From assembly GCA_934526185.1 (NCBI GenBank), contig CAKTAA010000024.1, forward strand, positions 1-28,372: a stretch of 28,372 nt of DNA. The letters run 5' to 3'. Source of the stretch: an uncultured Eubacteriales bacterium. GTDB taxonomy: Bacteria; Bacillota; Clostridia; Oscillospirales; CAG-272. The notes under the pieces were generated by a model. That model did no database searches, was not told where the DNA came from, and worked only from the letters and a program-made list of their open reading frames with translations. Below, in pieces: positions 23,469 to 28,372 of this stretch. A program made the translations under genes and the position numbers. Positions within the stretch are counted from its first letter, which is position 1. Each line of letters starts with the position of its first letter.

Positions 23469-24137
23469 TCAGGCACGCAGTTCGCTGGTAGGATTTAATA
23501 AATATTTTAAAATATCTTCAGGCGTATCGGCAATGAAATCTGCACCTGCAGCGATCAGGACACTCCGCCCCCTAAACCCCCAGCTTACGCCGATACAGGG
23601 CAGTCCCGCCTGCTTTGCGGTCTGTACATCCGTTTCGGAATCTCCGATATAGGCGCTTTCTTCCAGACACCCGCCAAGCCTGCGTATTGCCTCGTGAACA
23701 CCATCAGGAGACGGTTTTTTTGCTCTTTTGGGCACATCTCCGACTACTTCTCTGAGAATATCTCCGAAAAAATGCTTACACAGCTCCAGCGCCGCCGCTT
23801 CATACTTGTTTGTAACGACACCGAGGCTGTATCCGGCCCTGCCAAGTTCAGACAGCATCCGTTCCACACCGGCATATGGCTTTGTTTTTCTGCACTGGTT
23901 TCGTCCGTAGAACATCCGAAATCTGGAAATGCTTTCGTCCAGCACAGCCTTTTCCGTATGCGCGGGCATTGCGCGTTCCATGAGCTTACCGATACCGTTG
24001 CCGACAAAAAGCCGCACGCTCTCCGTATCATGCTCAGGCAAACCGTAGCTGCGCATGACAGCATTGACGCTGTCGCTCAGATCCTCCAACGTATCCAGCA
24101 GTGTTCCGTCTAAATCAAATAATATCGTATGTATCAT
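23469..24137 (-). CDS. HAD family phosphatase (phosphoglycolate phosphatase-like)
   Basis: A 222-residue HAD hydrolase of the Gph/PGMB subgroup. Motif I FDLDGTLLDT has nucleophile Asp8 and acid Asp10, motif II is VVTNK, motif III includes the Lys in KRAKKPSPDG, and motif IV is YIGDSETDVQTA. An all-helical cap lies between motifs I and II. Substrate could be phosphoglycolate or another small phosphate ester. The ATG at 24137 (MIHTILFDLDG) has AAAGG upstream and lies 26 nt after the rsuA-like stop; the frame opening at 24167 overlaps that gene. Confidence 0.9.
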   Translation of the reverse strand: MIHTILFDLDGTLLDTLEDLSDSVNAVMRSYGLPEHDTESVRLFVGNGIGKLMERAMPAHTEKAVLDESISRFRMFYGRNQCRKTKPYAGVERMLSELGRAGYSLGVVTNKYEAAALELCKHFFGDILREVVGDVPKRAKKPSPDGVHEAIRRLGGCLEESAYIGDSETDVQTAKQAGLPCIGVSWGFRGRSVLIAAGADFIADTPEDILKYLLNPTSELRA

Positions 24138-24163
24138 ATTATTCAGCCTTTCGCCGGAATGTT

Positions 24164-24892
24164 TCATTCCGCTTTGAAATCAGCGTCACCGGCAGCAATC
24201 ATCAAAATTTCCAATTCCTGTGCGGACAAATGCCGCCACTCTCCCAAGGCAAGTGCAGTGTCCAGCGGAATAGAAGCAAAGGAGATACGTTTCAGCGTCC
24301 GTATCTGATTATGAATCGCCTCAAGCATTCGTTTGATTTGATGGTATTTTCCCTCCGTAAGAACAATTACCCCTTCCCTTTCCCCGGTCAGTGAGATTCG
24401 GCAGGGCTTTGTCAGATAGCCGTCGTCAAGTGTCAGGCCGTTTTCCAACAGCCGGCATTCCTCTTCCCTCAGCGGAAATTTACAGGTAAAATGATATGCT
24501 TTTTCTACATGATGTCTCGGAGAAAGAAGTCTGTGCGCTGAGAGGCCGTCATTGGTCAGCAATACAAAGCCCGTCGTGTTTTTATCCAGACGTCCGCACG
24601 GAAACAAAGAAAGACGGCGCATTTCGTCCGGAAGAAGATCAAGAACCGTCCGTTCTCCCGGCGCATCTGTGGCGGAGACGATGCCGGCCGGCTTGTTCAT
24701 CATGAGGTAAACGTATTTTCGGTAGACAATTTCGCGGCCGCAAAGCAAAACCTGCTGCCGTTCCGGATCAATCTGCGTCTCCGGCCGCCTGACACAGACG
24801 CCGTCCACACATACCAATCCCTTTTTGATACAAGACGTGCCATCTCTGCGTGTCGCCGCCCCGGTTACCGATAAAAATTTGTCCAAACGCAT
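24164..24892 (-). CDS. rsuA: RsuA-family ribosomal small-subunit pseudouridine synthase
   Basis: A 242-residue enzyme with an N-terminal S4 RNA-binding domain (MRLDKFLSVTGAATRRD) and a pseudouridine synthase domain with catalytic Asp103 in CGRLDKNTTGFVLLTNDG. MNKPAGIVSAT and the C-terminal EGKYHQIKRM motif are typical of the RsuA/RluB/E/F group. Length and the S4 domain fit RsuA (16S rRNA U516), although RluB-like targets cannot be excluded. It starts 3 nt after the stop of a 32-codon membrane-peptide gene, whose end supplies the GGGG upstream of its ATG. Confidence 0.9.
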   Translation of the reverse strand: MRLDKFLSVTGAATRRDGTSCIKKGLVCVDGVCVRRPETQIDPERQQVLLCGREIVYRKYVYLMMNKPAGIVSATDAPGERTVLDLLPDEMRRLSLFPCGRLDKNTTGFVLLTNDGLSAHRLLSPRHHVEKAYHFTCKFPLREEECRLLENGLTLDDGYLTKPCRISLTGEREGVIVLTEGKYHQIKRMLEAIHNQIRTLKRISFASIPLDTALALGEWRHLSAQELEILMIAAGDADFKAE

Positions 24893-24895
24893 TTC

Positions 24896-24994
24896 TTACC
24901 CCATATAAAAAAACAGATACAATAAGGCGAACACGCCTGCCGCGACGAATCCGCATGCCATCCCCACTAGAAACTGCTTTGTAAACGTATTCAT
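24896..24994 (-). CDS. 32-aa single-helix membrane peptide upstream of rsuA
   Basis: A short frame, ATG at 24994-24992 and TAA at 24898-24896. The product begins MNTFTKQFLVGMACG, has one hydrophobic helix (about residues 8-31, including VAAGVFALLYLFFYMG) and a short basic N-terminus, so it should sit in the membrane with the N-terminus inside. AAAGGG lies 9 nt before the ATG. The stop is 3 nt from the rsuA ATG, a spacing that suggests co-transcription and perhaps translational coupling. No family recognised. Confidence 0.6.
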   Translation of the reverse strand: MNTFTKQFLVGMACGFVAAGVFALLYLFFYMG

Positions 24995-25148
24995 TTTTTC
25001 ACGCCCTTTCCGGAACAATTTCCCTCTTAGTATCGGTATTTCCTTTGCAAATTATGCTTTTCAGGAGGAAAACTGTGCCCATCGTGGCGCAAAACAGATT
25101 TTTGCTCAGCCTATCGACTGCTCAACTGACATTTGGAGCTTGGCGCAT

Positions 25149-26078
25149 CTATTCGTCCGTCAACTCAAAACCACTGGAGAGAAAATATTTTTTAATTTCC
25201 AGAAGCTTCTGTTTCGGCATCGATTCATCATTTTCAAAAGTATACTGCAAGCCAAGCGCCCGATATTTGGACGCCCCCATTCTGTGAAAGGCAAGCGGAC
25301 AAACAGGCAGCTTCAAGGGTTTCAGAAGCTTCGCCATGGCCTCAAGCTGCACTTCTGCAGTATTAATGCCCGGAATCATCGGAAGACGCAACACCACCCG
25401 GACACCTCTGTCGCGAAACAACTTGATGTTATGCAGTACTGTTTGCAGATCGCCGCCGATAGCCCGGCGGTAATACGCCTCGTCTGCAGATTTCACATCG
25501 GCGTAGACACAGTCGGTCACTCTGCTGATTTCCGTAAGCTTTTCCGGCGGCACAGGGACAGCAAGCGCTGAATCCAGAAGCGTATGAATGCTGTGCCGCT
25601 TCAATTCGGTTAATAACGAAAGGCAGGCGTCCGTCTGCATAAGCGGCTCTCCGCCCGAAAGCGTCACCCCTCCGCCTGAGCTTCTGTAAAAGGCCTCATC
25701 CTGTAAAACTTCCTGTACGATATCTGAAACAGAAATGCGTTTTCCCGCCGTGCGGAGCGCTTCGTGTGGACAGTTCCTCACACAATTGCCGCATAAAATA
25801 CATTTTTTTCTGTCAAAGACATGACGGCCCTCTGCGGTGCCGTGTGCGCCATTCGGACATTCGGAGATGCATGCTCCGCAGTTTTTGCAGCGTGATTCTT
25901 CATACATAAGCTGCGTCCCGGCACTTATGCTCTCCGGATTATGACACCAGGGACAGTGGAGATTGCATCCCTTAAAAAATACTGTTGTCCGAACGCCCGG
26001 GCCGTCCCCGACCGAAAAATGCTGCAGATCAAATATCACGGGCGTGCAATTTTTTTTAATTCCATCTTGTATATTCAT
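25149..26078 (-). CDS. Glycyl-radical enzyme activating protein (PflA-like)
   Basis: A 309-residue radical SAM activase. The radical SAM cluster motif is Cys38-X3-Cys42-X2-Cys45 (CNLHCPWC). A two-cluster ferredoxin insert follows, with Cys64/67/70/74 and Cys93/96/99/103, the form found in activases of diol dehydratase, choline lyase and other glycyl-radical enzymes rather than in minimal PflA. TLSGGEPLMQ is the SAM-binding motif. No glycyl-radical enzyme is in the window, so its client is elsewhere. The ATG at 26078 lies inside the end of the upstream Tim44-like gene (23-nt overlap) with only a weak GGATGG site, which suggests translational coupling. Confidence 0.9.
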   Translation of the reverse strand: MNIQDGIKKNCTPVIFDLQHFSVGDGPGVRTTVFFKGCNLHCPWCHNPESISAGTQLMYEESRCKNCGACISECPNGAHGTAEGRHVFDRKKCILCGNCVRNCPHEALRTAGKRISVSDIVQEVLQDEAFYRSSGGGVTLSGGEPLMQTDACLSLLTELKRHSIHTLLDSALAVPVPPEKLTEISRVTDCVYADVKSADEAYYRRAIGGDLQTVLHNIKLFRDRGVRVVLRLPMIPGINTAEVQLEAMAKLLKPLKLPVCPLAFHRMGASKYRALGLQYTFENDESMPKQKLLEIKKYFLSSGFELTDE

Positions 26079-26928
26079 TCATAACCCATCCAAATTTTCC
26101 GCTCGTGATGACATTTCTGCAGTACGCGCAATGTCCCGTCGCGTTTACTTCCACAGGTGCGCCGCAGCACGGACATTCGTGTGATGTTAAATCGGTAGCG
26201 GTATCCGTCAGCACACCGGCGGTTCGAATAAATTCCAGACGGTATGTACGGTTTCTCCGCTCCGTTTTGCTCCCCTCCAGCAGCTTGCCGGTCGTGTCGT
26301 CTGTCACATAATCCAACAGCGTGGCATTGAGTCTGACCACAAGTATTTCGCGCTGACCGTCCAGTTTGGTGCTTACCAGTTCTGTTTTCAGGATACACTG
26401 AGCATCCATATGATTTGTCCTTTTACCGTCGATAAGCTCCTTGAGCTGCTGTTCATGGATAGCAAACAACCGGTCGCTCTCCAAAGGTCGTACACGCGCC
26501 CAATCCTTTGCCTCCCATGCCTCCTGTAGACGGAGATAGCAATCCTGCGCATAAGCTTTAAAAGCCTCTGCAGAAAAACCCGGATCGTGAGCTCGAATTG
26601 TCTCGATTACCGTCTTCTCCGGCATAACGGCTTCCCCCGGAGAATTTCCCGTATAAGGCGCTGTTGTCTGTCCGGTACCTCTTTGACGTTTATATGCAGC
26701 AAAAATAATCAAACCTACAATAATAATTACTACAACGCCGACCGTTCCGCCGCCATTAAGGGATATATAAGTTCCGCTGTCGCTCCAGCTATTGCCCGCA
26801 TCATCCCCCCAGTCGTCAAATCCGCCCCAGTCACCGTCTCCGCCGTCGCCGTCTGCAAAAGCGTTTCCTACATCCGCTGCCGCCGTATTCAGCATACAGC
26901 AGACGATAAGGATAAGTATTAAAAGCAC
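26056..26928 (-). CDS. Tim44-like domain and zinc-ribbon membrane protein
   Basis: As an intact frame it starts at GTG 26928 (290 aa), without a ribosome binding site. Order of parts: a very hydrophobic N-terminus ending NTAAADVGNAFA (signal-peptide-like), a Gly/Asp/Trp-rich linker (DWGGFDDWGDDAG), a membrane helix (TVGVVVIIIVGLIIFAAYK), a Tim44-like domain (about 110-250), and a C-terminal zinc ribbon CPCC...CAYC. The domain should face the cytoplasm. An ATG at 26954 would give MKLLKKITAVLLILIL, a textbook signal peptide, but only if the A7 run at 26937-26943 had eight A. The gene is therefore either frameshifted at its start, slippage-controlled or mis-sequenced. Function of these bacterial Tim44-like proteins is unknown. 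Confidence 0.75.
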   Translation of the reverse strand: MLLILILIVCCMLNTAAADVGNAFADGDGGDGDWGGFDDWGDDAGNSWSDSGTYISLNGGGTVGVVVIIIVGLIIFAAYKRQRGTGQTTAPYTGNSPGEAVMPEKTVIETIRAHDPGFSAEAFKAYAQDCYLRLQEAWEAKDWARVRPLESDRLFAIHEQQLKELIDGKRTNHMDAQCILKTELVSTKLDGQREILVVRLNATLLDYVTDDTTGKLLEGSKTERRNRTYRLEFIRTAGVLTDTATDLTSHECPCCGAPVEVNATGHCAYCRNVITSGKFGWVMNEYTRWN

Positions 26929-26954
26929 CGCCGTAATTTTTTTAATAATTTCAT

Positions 26955-27343
26955 TTCATCTCTTTTCCCCAAATAATAAAAAATCATACCGCAATTAGTC
27001 ATTTAGAAATAAAGCACCATGTTCTCTTTCTGTAATATTATGCTGCAATCAACACAGCTCTTCCCTCACTCCAAAAAATGAATGCTGTATTTTTTATTTA
27101 AATTTTCCCCATATACCATATAATTACAAACAAATATCTGTTTTATTTCCGTACAAGTCAGAGGAAAACAGCAAACGCAGAAAAATCATTATTATCTCTC
27201 GGATACGCAATTCGAGCGAGACCAGTTGTTTAGTAATCATTCAAATATGTTCTACATTCCGCGTCTCGCCGAGATTTCTTTTTTCCCGATATTCTATCTC
27301 ATAAAAACACTATATTTGACAGTAATTTAAAGTTTCACATATT
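26955..27343 (-). other. Long AT-rich leader of the Tim44-like gene
   Basis: From the predicted start near 27343 to the gene is about 390 nt with no convincing gene. It contains a wide inverted repeat, GCGAGAC (27216-27222) and GTCTCGC (27263-27269), with outer TCTCG and CGAGA segments that could extend it past a bulge. A 38-codon frame starting MITKQLVSLELRIREII lies in it but has no ribosome binding site. No known riboswitch class was recognised. Confidence 0.4.
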
Positions 27344-27349
27344 TATTTT

Positions 27350-27378
27350 ATCATAGCATAAAATTTTTTCAGTGTCAA
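27350..27378 (-). promoter_or_regulatory. SigA promoter for the Tim44-like/activase genes
   Basis: On the minus strand TTGACA (27378-27373), 17 nt, TATGAT (27355-27350). It faces away from the carD promoter and is the nearest strong promoter upstream of the Tim44-like gene, although almost 400 nt away. Confidence 0.7.
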
Positions 27379-27488
27379 TAGAAAGCAAGCTGCACTGTTT
27401 TAATGGCTAAAGGCTATGACTTGTGTGTTATCCGTCGAAATATGTTAATAATTTTGTCATTTTTATTATTTTTTGTCCAAATTGCCCA

Positions 27489-27517
27489 TTACAATTTTTC
27501 CTAAAATATGTTATACT
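27489..27517 (+). promoter_or_regulatory. Promoter of the carD-like gene
   Basis: TTACAA (27489-27494), 17 nt, TATACT (27512-27517). The start near 27524 gives a leader of about 150 nt. Confidence 0.65.
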
Positions 27518-27568
27518 ATATACAAAGAGAGCAGCGTGCGGTTTTGCATAACGGAACGTAAGTCCAGT

Positions 27569-27622
27569 TGCAGCGAAACTGCACGTTTTATTATATGCAT
27601 CGGTGCCTATTGCCGCCGATGC
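27569..27622 (+). promoter_or_regulatory. Two stem-loops in the carD-like leader
   Basis: The first is TGCAG (27569-27573) with CTGCA (27579-27583) and a 5-nt loop, followed by CGTTTTATTAT, so it could act as a weak terminator. CGTGC (27535-27539) can pair instead with GCACG (27581-27585), an alternative fold. The second is GCATCGG (27597-27603) with CCGATGC (27616-27622). The arrangement is compatible with attenuation but unproven. Confidence 0.4.
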
Positions 27623-27673
27623 TATACGAAACAGCAGCAGACAGAAGAGGCATGACAAAAGGGAGGGAGAAAT

Positions 27674-28192
27674 ATGTGTTATCAAGTAAACGATATGGTA
27701 ATATACGGAACAGCCGGGGTGTGCAGGATCACGGATATTTCAGAGCAGAGCTTTGGCGAACAGCAACTCAGGTATTACATTCTTCAGCCTGTATATGACA
27801 GCAATTCTACGGTCTTTGTCCCTGTCGGCAATGAATCGCTGACATCAAAAATGCATCGGATATTGTCTGCGGAGGAAATATACGATTTAATACGCACCAT
27901 GCCCGAGGAAGATCCGAATTGGACGGATAATGAAGCTGTGCGCAGAGAGAATTATAAAGATATAATAAGAAGCGGAGATCGCAGAGAAATCATACGTATG
28001 ATAAAAGCATTGTATTCCCGTCAGCAAAAGCTGCTGCAGAACGGCAAAAAAAAGCTTCACGCATCAGATGAACGCTTCTTAAAGGAAGCGGAGCGTATGC
28101 TGCACGAGGAATTTGCACATGTACTGAACATTCAGCGCGATCAAGTACTTCCTTTTATATTGGAGCAGATACAGGTGGAAACAAAAAATTGA
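27674..28192 (+). CDS. CarD family transcriptional regulator
   Basis: A 172-residue protein with an N-terminal CarD/CdnL/TRCF RNA-polymerase-interacting domain (about 1-60): VNDMVIYGTAGVCRITDI, then YYILQPVYDSNSTVFVPV, both characteristic. The C-terminal half is helical and charged (KALYSRQQKLLQNGKKKLHASDERFLKEAERMLHEEF in overlapping segments) and would contact promoter DNA. Such proteins bind the RNAP beta subunit and tune open-complex stability. GGGAGG lies 6-7 nt before the ATG. It has its own promoter, a structured leader and a terminator, so it is probably monocistronic. Confidence 0.92.
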   Translation: MCYQVNDMVIYGTAGVCRITDISEQSFGEQQLRYYILQPVYDSNSTVFVPVGNESLTSKMHRILSAEEIYDLIRTMPEEDPNWTDNEAVRRENYKDIIRSGDRREIIRMIKALYSRQQKLLQNGKKKLHASDERFLKEAERMLHEEFAHVLNIQRDQVLPFILEQIQVETKN

Positions 28193-28243
28193 TCGCTTTC
28201 ACCAGCCGGCAACCGTTTAAAACAGGCCCCTCACCGATCGTAT

Positions 28244-28263
28244 AAAAGCAATGTCATGCTTTT
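28244..28263. repeat. Short AT-rich stem-loop after the carD-like gene
   Basis: AAAAGCA (28244-28250) pairs with TGCTTTT (28257-28263) around a 6-nt loop. Without a U-tract on the plus strand it is a doubtful terminator. Confidence 0.3.
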
Positions 28264-28289
28264 AAAGGTAATCAAAACTGCAATATCCT

Positions 28290-28338
28290 CAAAAATGCCG
28301 GAGCGCCTGCCGAAAATTTTCGGCAGGCGCTCCGGCAT
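28290..28338. terminator. Perfect 44-nt palindromic terminator
   Basis: Positions 28295-28338 are a perfect 22+22 inverted repeat with AAAATTTT at its centre and GC-rich arms beginning ATGCCGGAGCGCC. On the minus strand TTTTTGAG follows, so it is a strong terminator for a convergent gene beyond the right edge. On the plus strand AGATTTTG follows, so it probably also ends carD transcripts. Confidence 0.85.
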
Positions 28339-28372
28339 AGATTTTGTATGATAATTTCAGTGAGAATTTTAT

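Noticed and set aside
22855..23652. 265-codon plus-strand frame
   Set aside because: Antisense to the 111-aa gene, the HAD gene and the start of the kinase gene; no ribosome binding site.
25045..25287. Plus-strand frame with an AGGAGG-like site before an internal GTG
   Set aside because: The Shine-Dalgarno match is good, but most of the frame is antisense to the activase gene and the peptide has no recognisable features.
1..28372. tRNA or rRNA genes, CRISPR arrays, IS elements, prophage or defence genes
   Set aside because: No TTCGAATC-type tRNA T-arm, repeat-spacer array, transposase motif or phage gene was recognised by eye on either strand.

Overview
The window looks like chromosome from a low-to-mid GC Firmicute of class Clostridia, probably a gut-type Oscillospirales/Ruminococcaceae relative. 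This rests on near-consensus SigA promoters (TTGACA-17-TATAAT), strong GGAGG-type Shine-Dalgarno sites, lepB-rbgA-rnhB-yraN synteny, a DUF1540 protein, a PRK06851-type ATPase, a CarD-family regulator and a glycyl-radical activase (anaerobic life). The lineage is an inference from gene content; no rRNA or tRNA gene was found.

Layout. 1-2.4 kb: the tail of an unknown gene and its terminator, then cysK (-), divergent from a GyrI-like domain gene (+). cysK has a perfect promoter followed by a 21-bp dyad that resembles Rrf2-type operators. 2.5-6.3 kb (+): an LtaS-like membrane sulfatase-fold protein, a CPBP intramembrane protease, tadA, and a decayed GNAT acetyltransferase. 6.5-10.1 kb (-): tig-clpP-clpX with its own promoter, preceded by a metallophosphoesterase. 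11.2 kb (+): a DUF1540 protein with a strong terminator. 11.4-17.2 kb (-): a likely operon in the order apgM-like, lepB, rbgA, rnhB, yraN, thrC. It combines protein export, ribosome assembly and RNA/DNA maintenance genes with what may be the last two steps of threonine synthesis. 17.2-19.6 kb: a PRK06851-like ATPase (-) divergent from a DMT-family exporter (+). 19.6-20.4 kb: a gene-poor stretch, possibly with relics. 20.4-26.95 kb (-): a small membrane protein with a probable frameshift, a flavin reductase, an ECF transporter S component, pyridoxamine kinase, a conserved-looking 111-aa protein, a HAD phosphatase, an rsuA-like pseudouridine synthase, a previously uncalled 32-aa membrane peptide, a glycyl-radical-enzyme activase and a Tim44-like/zinc-ribbon membrane protein. 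27.5-28.3 kb (+): a CarD-family regulator with a structured leader, ending at a perfect 44-nt palindromic terminator.

Most genes are housekeeping or metabolic, and I see no defence island, prophage, IS element or CRISPR array. The points most worth attention are: an RbgA-like GTPase whose G4 motif has lost its guanine-specificity Asp; an apgM-like gene sharing an operon with thrC (candidate non-orthologous homoserine kinase); two genes that each seem one base out of frame at a poly-A tract (phase variation, slippage or assembly error); the 32-aa membrane peptide; and several structured leaders.
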